A stretch of 11,849 bases of DNA from Methyloprofundus sp. (GTDB lineage: Bacteria > Pseudomonadota > Gammaproteobacteria > Methylococcales > Methylomonadaceae), in contig WTCN01000232.1 of assembly GCA_013138555.1 (NCBI GenBank), positions 1 through 11,849 on the forward strand, written 5' to 3'. The position numbers and the translations under genes were made by a program. Under the pieces are notes generated by a model. The model saw only the letters and a program-made list of their open reading frames with translations. It was not told where the DNA came from and searched no databases. Position 1 is the first letter of the stretch. Each line of letters begins with the position of its first letter. Below, piece after piece: positions 1 to 6,900 of this stretch.

Positions 1-339
1 TTGCCTATGTTCACACTTACTTTGTAAACTGACGACTTCATATGACTATATGCACAAAACAACTTAAGCAGCTGTAGGATGGGCAAAGGAGCTTTATCCC
101 GTGCCCATCACTAATACCGTAAAAGATGGGCACGAAAAAGCCCTTTGCCCATCCTACACATCTCTTTTCTCATGATGACTATGAGCCATAAATCTGTTCG
201 CCTAAAAGGCGAAGGCTTTAACCCTATGAATGGAAAATAAAAGCTTCCTTACCTACCCCAAGCTTTTATACCACTTAGATTAAGATTTTGAGCTCTTAAT
301 TCGCATTTAAAATTAAAGCTATTATTTTAGGAAAAAAGC
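1..339. other. Non-coding leader upstream of the barrel gene
   Basis: I see no convincing gene here. Besides the REPIN (separate entry) there are three small inverted repeats. TTCGCC (197-202) pairs with GGCGAA (208-213). AAAAGCTT (239-246) pairs with AAGCTTTT (260-267). AGCTCTTAATT (291-301) pairs with AATTAAAGCT (311-320) with one gap. The last lies just before the ribosome binding site of the following gene. They could form a structured 5' leader, but I could not match them to a riboswitch class that I know. No clear -35/-10 pair stands out. Confidence 0.5.
73..158. repeat. REPIN family A, copy 1 (inverted REP pair)
   Basis: Two REP units face each other. Each has a GTAG head (74-77, and CTAC 154-157 on the other side) followed by an 8-bp hairpin stem GATGGGCA/TGCCCATC (78-85 with 102-109, and 125-132 with 146-153). 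The outer arms also pair with each other over about 17 bp. A 15-base spacer (110-124) separates the units. A second copy lies at 11506-11583. GTAG-headed hairpins in inverted pairs are the hallmark of REPINs moved by RAYT (TnpA-REP) transposases; no RAYT gene is in the window. Confidence 0.85.
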
Positions 340-1665
340 ATGAAAAAAATAAAAACAATTACCAGCTTGACTCTTGGATTGATTGCAATAGCGCCACTTG
401 CTAACGCAAAGGCATTATTTGATAACACATTTAGTATATCGCAAGAAAACAGTGTGGATTATCTAGATTTTACTTTGGATTCACCTCAAAGCCTGGATAT
501 TTATACCAATGGACCAGAATCAGATCCTGTCATATATTTATTTGAAGGCCCGCACTCAGAGCTGAATGCAGACTCTAAAGCTCTGGCTACTAATGACGAT
601 GGCTGCCCTGATGAGCGTTGCGGTCCAGCAAAGGCAAATAGTAATGCACTCATTGATATTAAAAATTTAGAAGCAGGTGATTATACTGTTGCTGTCTCAG
701 ATCATGGTGTTATAAGTGAAGGGGGCGATGGCTTTCTGGAGACGGAAGCGATTGAGGGTGAAAATGGGGCGGTCCGAGAGGGAGATATAACGGTCGATGT
801 CGCAATTGATGATGAGTTATTAGAAAAAGAGGTCGAAGCACTTGCCGCTCAAAGCTCGCAAATTACAAGGCATACAACCAATATGATTGCTCAAAGGCTT
901 AGCCGCAATATAACAAAATTTTTTACCGAAGCAGAGTCTGAAAATAAAATCGCGGGGTCTTCCGATGTGGAGGGAAAAAATACAGCCCTCTGGGGGTCTT
1001 TTAATTACTTAAGTCTCACTACAGACACCGGTAGTAGTGATATTGATACGGGTATCTATCAATTTTTAGGCGGCTTTGATAAAGCAGTTGGGAACTTGTT
1101 TTTTGGAACGGCATTGACCTACGCCTATACCGAACATGAGATTACCGGACTGGATACGACGACCCACACAGGAGGTATAACACCTTATGTCGCTTATAAG
1201 CTAAATGATTTTATGTTTATTTCGGGGCTGGTCGGATATAACTATACAGGCGTTATTTCACCAGGGCCTGGTACTGGCCTACATGAAATCTACACTGAAG
1301 CAGATTTGAGTGTTTTTAAAGAAATTAACTCTTTTATGTTAAAGGGCCGTGCTGGTATCCGTTATAGCCATAATTTCTTGTCCGATGATTTTGATTTTAA
1401 CAACACCTCTGCAGATTTACTAACCTATATAGTTGATACAGAGCTTGATTATCGATTTGATTTTGGATTAACGGCGTATACCGGCATTTTGTACGAGTTT
1501 TATGATAGAGATATACTGCGTGATGAGAGCGTGGTGTATATGCGCTTTGGAGCAGACTATCAAATCACCGATGACCTAAGCATCGGGGCAATTGTTGAAA
1601 CAGATTTATATGGTCAATACACTTCAATAGTAAGTGGGGGGGTAAATATAAGGCTGGAAATTTAA
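340..1665 (+). CDS. Outer-membrane beta-barrel protein with PPC-like N-terminal domain (autotransporter-like)
   Basis: A signal peptide is clear at residues 1-23 (basic start, hydrophobic core, ANA before the likely cleavage). Residues about 35-130 look like a pre-peptidase C-terminal (PPC)-type beta domain, with a Cys89/Cys94 pair in DDGCPDERCGP and an EAGDYTVAVSDH strand typical of such folds. Residues about 160-200 are helical and hydrophilic, like an autotransporter linker. Residues about 213-441 alternate short amphipathic strands and turns (ALWGSFNYLSL onward), as in an autotransporter-type barrel. The last residue is Ile rather than the usual terminal aromatic, so insertion by BAM may differ or the family is divergent. 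The AGGA before the ATG at 340 supports the start. It probably sits in the outer membrane with the PPC-like domain exposed. The exact family is uncertain. Confidence 0.7.
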   Translation: MKKIKTITSLTLGLIAIAPLANAKALFDNTFSISQENSVDYLDFTLDSPQSLDIYTNGPESDPVIYLFEGPHSELNADSKALATNDDGCPDERCGPAKANSNALIDIKNLEAGDYTVAVSDHGVISEGGDGFLETEAIEGENGAVREGDITVDVAIDDELLEKEVEALAAQSSQITRHTTNMIAQRLSRNITKFFTEAESENKIAGSSDVEGKNTALWGSFNYLSLTTDTGSSDIDTGIYQFLGGFDKAVGNLFFGTALTYAYTEHEITGLDTTTHTGGITPYVAYKLNDFMFISGLVGYNYTGVISPGPGTGLHEIYTEADLSVFKEINSFMLKGRAGIRYSHNFLSDDFDFNNTSADLLTYIVDTELDYRFDFGLTAYTGILYEFYDRDILRDESVVYMRFGADYQITDDLSIGAIVETDLYGQYTSIVSGGVNIRLEI

Positions 1666-1726
1666 ATAAACCAATATATTATAATTATAACTATAACTTA
1701 AATATTACAGGCACACTCATATGGTT

Positions 1727-1745
1727 TTAATCAGGTACTGGTTAA
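1727..1745. other. Small hairpin between the barrel and collagen-like genes
   Basis: TTAATCAG (1727-1734) pairs with CTGGTTAA (1738-1745), with one G-U pair and a 3-base loop. No T-run follows, so it is not a standard terminator. The 125-base gap is otherwise AT-rich with no other clear signal. Confidence 0.3.
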
Positions 1746-1790
1746 TGCTAGCGTCTCACTTTATTTAAAAATGAACGGCGGGAAAACATT

Positions 1791-2831
1791 ATGACTAAAT
1801 TTCTTAACCCTATATCACAACATCGCAATTCATCTGCTAAAAAAATCATCAATACAGTTATTTTAAGCACTGCATTGATAAGTAGTACTTGCCTGGCAGG
1901 AAGTTATACCCCACCTGAGGGCAACAACAATGGTAAATTAAAATTTACCAAGATTCTTCATAACCTCAGTCCCGAAAATAAGGAAAATAGTGGCACTTTT
2001 ACAGCAAAGGATTCCGGCAACCTTCATATTGGACAAAACTATGAGCTAGACATAAGCAATCTAGGCATCCCTTCTGGAGTGGTCGACGCTGAATTTAGCA
2101 TTTCTTCTGGAGAGCTCAGCACTAACGAGACCGTGCTTGAATCCAAAGAAGACAAAAAATTAAATCATGAAATCACCTTACTGCTTACGGACTCTCCTGA
2201 TAGTGATAGTGGCATTTATCAATTTACAGTGATGAAACTGACAACCATCACGACAAGAATTGATGAAGAGGGTAATGAAGTAGTCGGTGATAAAATTATA
2301 TATTTTCAAGGAGTAGAAGGGAAAAAAGGAGATAAAGGGGACACAGGAGATACAGGACCAGAAGGACCAACAGGACTAATAGGACCAGAAGGACCAATAG
2401 GACCAGAAGGGCCAACAGGGCCAACAGGGCCAACAGGACCAACAGGACCAACAGGACCAACAGGACCAATAGGACCAATAGGACCAATAGGACCAATAGG
2501 ACCAACAGGACCAACAGGACCAGAAGGACCAATAGGACCAATAGGACCAGAAGGGCCAATAGGACCTTCTGGAATAGCTGATATATATTACAAACCGAAT
2601 ACTATCACCCTACCATTATCTGGAATATCTGAGAACACTATATTCTGCGACTCGACAGGTGATAAAGTTGTTGGAGGAGGTTTTCATATACTCGGTCAAT
2701 TTAGCTTTGTAGTCAGTAGCTACCCGCTACCTCCTAATGGCTGGAGGATTCAAGCTGAAGCATTTCCTGCTGATGAGATCGGAACACCTGAACAACTTGA
2801 AATACATATTATTTGCCTTAGTAGCTTGTAA
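1791..2831 (+). CDS. Secreted collagen-like protein with Gly-X-Y repeat
   Basis: After an extended signal peptide (hydrophobic core about residues 20-36, ending SSTCLAG, with a possible cleavage near residue 36) comes a beta-rich N-terminal domain to about residue 175. Residues 177-260 are 28 uninterrupted Gly-X-Y triplets. The first are charged (GKK, GDK, GDT); the rest are mostly GPT, GPI and GPE, which should form a collagen triple helix. The C-terminal domain (about 262-346) has Cys-Asp-Ser, a KVVGGGF motif, SYPLPPNGW and a late Cys, a pattern I associate with C-terminal domains of other bacterial collagen-like or adhesin proteins; it may trimerise the stalk. Likely an exported surface or matrix protein. 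It follows the barrel gene in the same direction and may act with it. The ribosome binding site is weak (GGGAAA), and an in-frame stop just upstream supports this start region. Confidence 0.85.
   Translation: MTKFLNPISQHRNSSAKKIINTVILSTALISSTCLAGSYTPPEGNNNGKLKFTKILHNLSPENKENSGTFTAKDSGNLHIGQNYELDISNLGIPSGVVDAEFSISSGELSTNETVLESKEDKKLNHEITLLLTDSPDSDSGIYQFTVMKLTTITTRIDEEGNEVVGDKIIYFQGVEGKKGDKGDTGDTGPEGPTGLIGPEGPIGPEGPTGPTGPTGPTGPTGPTGPIGPIGPIGPIGPTGPTGPEGPIGPIGPEGPIGPSGIADIYYKPNTITLPLSGISENTIFCDSTGDKVVGGGFHILGQFSFVVSSYPLPPNGWRIQAEAFPADEIGTPEQLEIHIICLSSL
2319..2570 (+). repeat. 9-bp tandem repeat encoding the collagen triplets
   Basis: The stretch is built from the unit GGACCAACA or GGACCAATA, with GGACCAGAA variants. 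It is tandemly repeated and nearly perfect from about 2356, with more diverged triplets before that. Third positions are almost always A, so the DNA is as repetitive as the protein. This favours slippage or recombination in 9-bp steps, which would change stalk length without breaking the frame. Confidence 0.9.
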
Positions 2832-3109
2832 CTTAGAGCCACCGCAATAACTGTAGATTAAGCAAAGAAACAAATCTCACATTTATCCGGTAACTCCCAC
2901 CTAAGCATCACTGCATCAGTTGACGTTTTTTACAGCAACTGATGCAGTGCAGCCGCTATCTTGTTTAAAAGCAACTGATCTAATACCACGCTAGATCGTT
3001 AACAACACTTTCATTTAGTGCCATTTTATATATTTATAAAATAAGCTTATCCCACAGGCTTTTCTTGTTCTGCTAAAATGATTCTTTAATTTTATCTACA
3101 AGCTAGTAA
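2832..3109. other. Intergenic region before nirG
   Basis: No gene is visible. It holds the long hairpin at 2909-2949 (separate entry) and a smaller inverted repeat, GATCTA (2977-2982) with TAGATC (2992-2997), 9 bases apart, about 113 bases before nirG, which could be an operator. I found no convincing FNR/Anr-type site of the form TTGAT-N4-ATCAA and no strong sigma-70 promoter, although the stretch just before nirG is AT-rich. Confidence 0.4.
2909..2949. other. Perfect 14-bp inverted repeat (hairpin)
   Basis: CACTGCATCAGTTG (2909-2922) and CAACTGATGCAGTG (2936-2949) are exact reverse complements with a 13-base loop that contains the T-run. The T-run is inside the loop, not after the stem, so it does not fit a standard intrinsic terminator on the plus strand. 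It may end transcription of the collagen-like gene in another way, or be a palindromic repeat unit. Confidence 0.6.
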
Positions 3110-3553
3110 ATGGATAATATAGACCGCAACATTATCAATACATTGCAAGATGGCTTCCCTATCTGCACATCCCCTTATAAACAGCTCGCACAAGATTTAA
3201 ATATCAGCGAACAAGAGCTGATAACGCGCCTGAAAAAACTATTAGAGACAGGCGTATTATCCCGCTTTGGCCCTATGTATCATGCCGAACAAATGGGCGG
3301 CGCGTTAAGCCTAGCCGCGATTAAAGCACCTGAAAAAGACTTCGATAACATCGCCGAAACCATTAATGCCTTTCCTGAAGTGGCGCATAATTATGCACGC
3401 GAACATGCGCTTAATATGTGGTTTGTGCTGGCGACAGAAACGCCGCAACAAATACAGCAAGTAATTAGCAAAATCGAAGAAAAAACAGGGCTCACGGTTT
3501 ATAATATGCCTAAAATACGTGAATACTTTGTCGGTTTAAAACTGGAAGCATGA
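3110..3553 (+). CDS. nirG: Siroheme decarboxylase subunit, NirG/NirD type (Lrp/AsnC fold)
   Basis: At 147 aa it has the length of NirG/NirD/AhbB-type subunits. An AsnC-like winged helix occupies about residues 1-55 (MDNIDRNII, then the LISRFGP-like end of the wing), and a RAM-like ferredoxin fold follows. The segment HNYAREHALNMWFV (from residue 93) carries the His and Arg residues characteristic of this enzyme group rather than of DNA-binding Lrp regulators. With its partner it should remove two acetate carboxyls from siroheme to give 12,18-didecarboxysiroheme in the cytoplasm, an early heme d1 step. The order directly before a NirH-like gene and nirJ suggests NirG. No good Shine-Dalgarno precedes the ATG. 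Its stop overlaps the next gene. NirD or AhbB naming is the main alternative. Confidence 0.8.
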   Translation: MDNIDRNIINTLQDGFPICTSPYKQLAQDLNISEQELITRLKKLLETGVLSRFGPMYHAEQMGGALSLAAIKAPEKDFDNIAETINAFPEVAHNYAREHALNMWFVLATETPQQIQQVISKIEEKTGLTVYNMPKIREYFVGLKLEA

Positions 3554-4041
3554 TGGATAAGATAGACCGTGACATTATTACTGCCACTCAGGCAGGACTG
3601 CCTTTAACGCTTGAACCCTACCAATCCCTCGCTGAACAAATAGGCATCAGTGCCGATGACGTGATGCAACGCTTAAAGCGAATGCAGGAAACGGGGATTA
3701 TCCGGCGTATAGGTGCTATCCCTAATCATTATAAACTAGGCTATCAGCACAATGGCATGACGGTTTGGGATATTGATGACCGCTATATTGATACCTTAGG
3801 CGAACAAATAGGCGCACTGGATTTTATCAGCCATTGCTATCAGCGCCCACGCCACCTACCTGAATGGCCTTATAATTTTTTTGCAATGATACACAGCAAA
3901 ACAGCGGCAGGCGCAGAAGCGAAAATCAGGCAAGTAGCCGCATTATTGGACGTACATTGTCGTGCTCATGAAGTCCTGTATAGTAGCAAGATTTTGAAAA
4001 AAACAGGCTTAAGGATTAGCGCAAAAAATGTTTCGTCTTAG
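3553..4041 (+). CDS. nirH: Siroheme decarboxylase subunit, NirH/NirL type
   Basis: The second Lrp/AsnC-fold subunit opens MDKIDRDII, closely parallel to the previous gene, as expected for ancient paralogues. Motifs of the NirH/NirL group are visible: RRIGAIPNHYKLGY after the winged helix, NGMTVWDIDD, HCYQRPRHLPEWPYN and YSSKILKKTGLR near the end. It probably pairs with the upstream subunit to decarboxylate siroheme. I chose the second of two adjacent ATGs (3553) because GGAAG at 3544-3548 is 4 bases from it but only 1 base from the ATG at 3550. Either start overlaps the upstream stop, which indicates translational coupling. Its 3' end overlaps nirJ by 14 bases. Confidence 0.82.
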   Translation: MDKIDRDIITATQAGLPLTLEPYQSLAEQIGISADDVMQRLKRMQETGIIRRIGAIPNHYKLGYQHNGMTVWDIDDRYIDTLGEQIGALDFISHCYQRPRHLPEWPYNFFAMIHSKTAAGAEAKIRQVAALLDVHCRAHEVLYSSKILKKTGLRISAKNVSS

Positions 4042-5164
4042 TCAATTTATGCGTGAGGTACTGCACCCTAGCCCACTAAAACCAGCCCGAAAACCTGCCG
4101 CTCCGGTGGTTATCTGGAATCTGATTCGGCGTTGCAATCTTACCTGCAAGCATTGCTATACCACCTCGGCCGATATTGATTTCCCCAACGAACTGAGTAG
4201 CGAAAGTATTTATAAGGTGATGGATGACTTAAAGGCCTTTAAAGTTCCGGTACTGATTCTTTCCGGTGGCGAGCCTTTATTGCACCCGGATATCTTCGAT
4301 ATTTCTAGGCGCGCCAAGAAGATGGGCTTTTATGTCGCACTGTCTAGTAATGGCACTTTAATTACTAAAGACAATATTCAACAAATAGCTGATATTAACT
4401 ACCAATATATCGGGGTCAGTTTAGATGGCATAGGTAAAACCCACGATGCTTTCCGTCAACAACAAGGCTCGTTTGATGCGTCTATGCACGGCATTCATTT
4501 ATGTCAGCAGCAAGGTATTAAGGCAGGGATTCGTTTTACCTTAACTCAGGATAATGTGCAGGACTTCCCTGCCATGCTGCAATTAATGGAAGATGAAGAA
4601 CTGGATAAGTTTTATTTATCACATCTTAATTATGGCGGACGGGGCAATAAAAACCGCTTGCAGGATGCCTTTTTCAGTATGACCCGTGAGACGATGGATC
4701 TACTGTTTGAAAAATGCCTGCAATGGGAGCAACAAGGCAGGCAGCGAGAAATTGTGACGGGTAATAATGATGCGGATGCGGTTTATTTTTTGCATTGGGT
4801 CAAACGCAACTTCCCTGAACAAGCCACGCATATACAGGCTAAATTAGAACAATGGGGGGGTAATGCATCCGGGGTGAATGTCGCTAATATTGATAATTTA
4901 GGCAATGTCCATCCCGATACGTTCTGGTGGCATTATGATTTAGGTAATGTACAGCAACGCCCATTTTCTGAGATATGGCAGGATACCTCTGATACTCTGA
5001 TGGCAGGTTTAAAACAATCACCACGCCCCTTAAAAGGTCGTTGTGCCGAGTGTCATTATCAAGCGATTTGTAATGGTAATACGCGTGTGAGAGCACAACA
5101 GGTTTATGGGGATGCCTGGGCTGAAGATCCGGGCTGCTATCTGACAGCGGAAGAAATTTCCTAG
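4028..5164 (+). CDS. nirJ: Heme d1 biosynthesis radical SAM protein NirJ
   Basis: The N-terminus MFRLSQFMRE followed by VVIWNLIRRCNLTCKHCY is typical of NirJ. The radical SAM CX3CX2C cluster ligands are Cys36, Cys40 and Cys43, and the SGGEP motif for SAM binding follows. The C-terminus has four more cysteines (339, 342, 348 and 370) in a CX2CX5C...C pattern, as in SPASM-like extensions that bind a second Fe-S cluster. At 378 aa it is full length. NirJ acts on didecarboxysiroheme, removing propionate side chains on the way to the d1 oxo groups. The start overlaps nirH by 14 bases, so the three genes form one operon. AhbC of the siroheme-dependent heme pathway is a relative and the main alternative; the N-terminus favours NirJ. 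Confidence 0.88.
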   Translation: MFRLSQFMREVLHPSPLKPARKPAAPVVIWNLIRRCNLTCKHCYTTSADIDFPNELSSESIYKVMDDLKAFKVPVLILSGGEPLLHPDIFDISRRAKKMGFYVALSSNGTLITKDNIQQIADINYQYIGVSLDGIGKTHDAFRQQQGSFDASMHGIHLCQQQGIKAGIRFTLTQDNVQDFPAMLQLMEDEELDKFYLSHLNYGGRGNKNRLQDAFFSMTRETMDLLFEKCLQWEQQGRQREIVTGNNDADAVYFLHWVKRNFPEQATHIQAKLEQWGGNASGVNVANIDNLGNVHPDTFWWHYDLGNVQQRPFSEIWQDTSDTLMAGLKQSPRPLKGRCAECHYQAICNGNTRVRAQQVYGDAWAEDPGCYLTAEEIS

Positions 5165-5286
5165 GAATGCAGATTTAATAATACCCGAAAGTCTACGTTC
5201 TAATGTAGCCTGTATGGAGCTTGCGGAATACAGGAAGAGCAGCGCACTCACTTTCCCGTATTCCGCAAGCTCCATACGAGCTACAC
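5163..5286. repeat. REPIN family B, copy 1, with 42-bp conserved flank
   Basis: The core at 5205-5284 starts with GTAG and ends with CTAC. The left unit folds as CCTGTAT/ATACAGG around GGAGCTTGCGGA. The right unit is the inverted match, with one mismatch in its stem. The outer arms also pair over more than 20 bp. Copy 2 at 11720-11843 is the same length and nearly identical, including about 42 bases before the GTAG head that contain a small GGATTT/ATATCC-like hairpin. Here the element lies between convergent nirJ and the glycosyltransferase gene, where it could also stop transcription from both sides. Confidence 0.85.
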
Positions 5287-5341
5287 AAAGTTTAGGGTTT
5301 TATTTAGTCTGAGGCCATAGCAACCTGTACAGAATAATTCC

Positions 5342-5359
5342 GCGGACTTTAAAGTCCGC
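5342..5359. other. 18-bp perfect palindrome (possible terminator)
   Basis: GCGGACTTTAAAGTCCGC reads the same on both strands. It lies 9 bases past the stop codon of the minus-strand glycosyltransferase. It could act as its terminator, but no T-run follows on that strand, so a repeat or protein site is equally possible. Confidence 0.45.
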
Positions 5360-5368
5360 TTATGCTCA

Positions 5369-6061
5369 TTATCGTCTCCAGAAGATCCCCTGCCTATATA
5401 GCTCAGCTAGATCACCAGGAGACTGCCCGATAAAATAGCGTAAACGTATACTCCACATCAAGGCAATGGTTCGCCACACACCAAAGGATTCCCAACGACG
5501 CGCGGAACTTTTTACCTTTGCTTTGATACAATAGGGATGAGCAAGCTTTTTAAGCCGTTCACTGATGGCTATATCTTCCATTAAAGCAATCTCAGGAAAG
5601 CCCCCTACCCGTTCAAAAGCCTGTCGAGCGATAAAGATAGCCTGATCACCCGTTGCTATGCCACTTAAACGCGAACGCCAGTTCATCATTTGTGACACCG
5701 TTTTTAACATCCTGTGCTGTCCCATTAATTGCATATCAAAGCGCCCCCATAAAGCGCCTTTATCAAGCCCTTGCTGGATTAATGCCAATGCCTGTTCTGG
5801 TAGGTAGGTATCGGCATGCAGAAAAATATACATATTCGCTGATGCCATTTCGGCTCCCGCATTCATTTGTGTCGCCCGCCCTTTTGGCGCAATGATAAAC
5901 TGATCAGCAAGTGGCGAGGAAATGTTTTTAGTCTCGTCTGTACTGCCCGCATCGGCAATAATAATCTCACACTGCTCTCTTAATACCTGTAATGGCATTA
6001 AAAAACTATGGATAGTTTCTGCCTCGTTTAGTGTCGGAATGATAATGCTGTATTTTTTCAC
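5369..6061 (-). CDS. Family 2 glycosyltransferase (TIGR04283-like)
   Basis: A GT-A glycosyltransferase of about the full 230 aa. It opens SIIIPTLNEAETI, has ADAGSTDET for the nucleotide, GRATQMNAGA, and FLHADTYLP with the metal-binding Asp near residue 84. GDQAIF and GGFPEIALMEDI provide the acceptor-site acidic residues. This pattern matches the group described as rSAM/selenodomain-associated transferase 2, also named for arsenosugar biosynthesis. The substrate cannot be read from sequence. The start codon is GTG with no clear Shine-Dalgarno; an in-frame stop lies just upstream and the N-terminus already aligns with the family. It is 158 bases downstream of the anti-sigma gene, with REP-like repeats between, so it is probably a separate unit. 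The radical SAM gene nirJ converges on it and is probably unrelated. Confidence 0.8.
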   Translation of the reverse strand: MKKYSIIIPTLNEAETIHSFLMPLQVLREQCEIIIADAGSTDETKNISSPLADQFIIAPKGRATQMNAGAEMASANMYIFLHADTYLPEQALALIQQGLDKGALWGRFDMQLMGQHRMLKTVSQMMNWRSRLSGIATGDQAIFIARQAFERVGGFPEIALMEDIAISERLKKLAHPYCIKAKVKSSARRWESFGVWRTIALMWSIRLRYFIGQSPGDLAELYRQGIFWRR

Positions 6062-6086
6062 TGATAGTAGAAATTAATTCATATAT

Positions 6087-6138
6087 GTAGGAGGGGCTTT
6101 AGCCGCGATTGATGCGCTTCGTGCCTCAGCACATCCTA
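6087..6138. repeat. REP-like mosaic (two unlike REP units, inverted)
   Basis: A GTAG head at 6087-6090 begins a unit with the short stem GGCT/AGCC. On the opposite strand, reading from about 6138, TAG is followed by GATGTGC and, further on, GCGCATC, which pair with one G-U to form a second REP hairpin. The two halves are not copies of each other, unlike the REPINs elsewhere in the window, so this may be a degenerate or chimeric pair. Confidence 0.5.
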
Positions 6139-6219
6139 TCTATTGTAGTTTCGGGGATTATTAAATTTGGTCTCCTAAGCAACTGTAAGTGTGAATTTAT
6201 CCACACAATACGGCTAAAG

Positions 6220-6900
6220 CTATTTCACTCCCGACATTATATTCCACCTTAAATTAGTCACCTTCTTTTTAAATACAATACCCAATATTGCTCCGACAAC
6301 AACAGCCACTACTGCCGGCCCTATATGATGAGTCAGTATATGCCGTGGATCATACATACAGGAAATCTGCATAAAAAGTGCAGGAAGCATCCCGGCACTG
6401 ATGCCTAGAAAAATACCTGCACGTAAGGAATTAAGTGGATAGCGCCGGTAGATTAAAAAATACCCGCTCATCAGCGGAGGAATACTATAAAGATACGCTT
6501 CGAGTACACAATGCGCCCGTTTACCAAGCATGGAGGGTTCAAGCGCAGGAAATGATAAGCCGACGACATAGCAGCTAATCCACAGTATAGCGCTAAAGTA
6601 ACTTAAATAAATAAGCCATTTATGGCGTAATCCGGGAATCGACTCTTGAAAGGCGATAATACAGAAGAGTGCGCCTGAAATAAACCCGATACTCGATTCA
6701 AAGGCAAACTGAGGTGAAGTTATTAGCGCCTCCAAAGCACCCTCTCTCAATGGGCCGAGATAAAGACTCAGTGCAATAACATAGACCCAGCTGCTAAAAA
6801 ACCAGAATATGATCGCTAATGAGATGCCATTTTTAGGGCGAACTGGGGGCACATTTGCGCTAAGCTCTTTAATTAAATCAATTCGATTTCGCTGCTTCAT
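6220..6900 (-). CDS. NrsF/DUF1109-family anti-sigma factor
   Basis: A six-helix-type inner-membrane protein with a short cytoplasmic N-terminus (residues 1-25). Hydrophobic segments lie near 27-48, 68-85, 94-118, 137-151, 160-180 and 194-211. Two family landmarks are clear: GKRAHC with Cys131, and MQISCMYDPRHILTHHIGP with Cys181. In the Caulobacter SigF system the corresponding membrane anti-sigma factor uses a conserved cysteine pair to sense heavy-metal or oxidising stress and release its sigma factor. The ATG overlaps the stop of the sigma gene by 4 bases (ATGA), so the pair is translationally coupled, which is the expected arrangement. It likely holds the adjacent sigma factor at the membrane. 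Confidence 0.87.
   Translation of the reverse strand: MKQRNRIDLIKELSANVPPVRPKNGISLAIIFWFFSSWVYVIALSLYLGPLREGALEALITSPQFAFESSIGFISGALFCIIAFQESIPGLRHKWLIYLSYFSAILWISCYVVGLSFPALEPSMLGKRAHCVLEAYLYSIPPLMSGYFLIYRRYPLNSLRAGIFLGISAGMLPALFMQISCMYDPRHILTHHIGPAVVAVVVGAILGIVFKKKVTNLRWNIMSGVK

Noticed and set aside
10..20. TTCACACTTAC, which is the inverse of GTAAGTGTGAA at 6186-6196
   Set aside because: An 11-base match with no extended similarity could be chance; nothing else supports a repeat.
2296..2559. Minus-strand Leu/Val-rich reading frame across the collagen repeat
   Set aside because: It is simply the reverse complement of the 9-bp repeat; a pure Leu-Val ladder is an artefact of that composition.
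2319..2570. CRISPR-like tandem repeat
   Set aside because: The unit is 9 bp with no spacers, and it encodes Gly-X-Y triplets in a clear gene.
3110..4041. Two Lrp/AsnC-type transcription regulators
   Set aside because: The conserved HNYxREH and RPRHLPxWPYN motifs and the overlap with nirJ identify siroheme decarboxylase subunits rather than regulators.
5030..5275. Minus-strand frame overlapping nirJ and the REPIN
   Set aside because: It runs through a repeat palindrome and antisense to a well-supported gene, with no family features.
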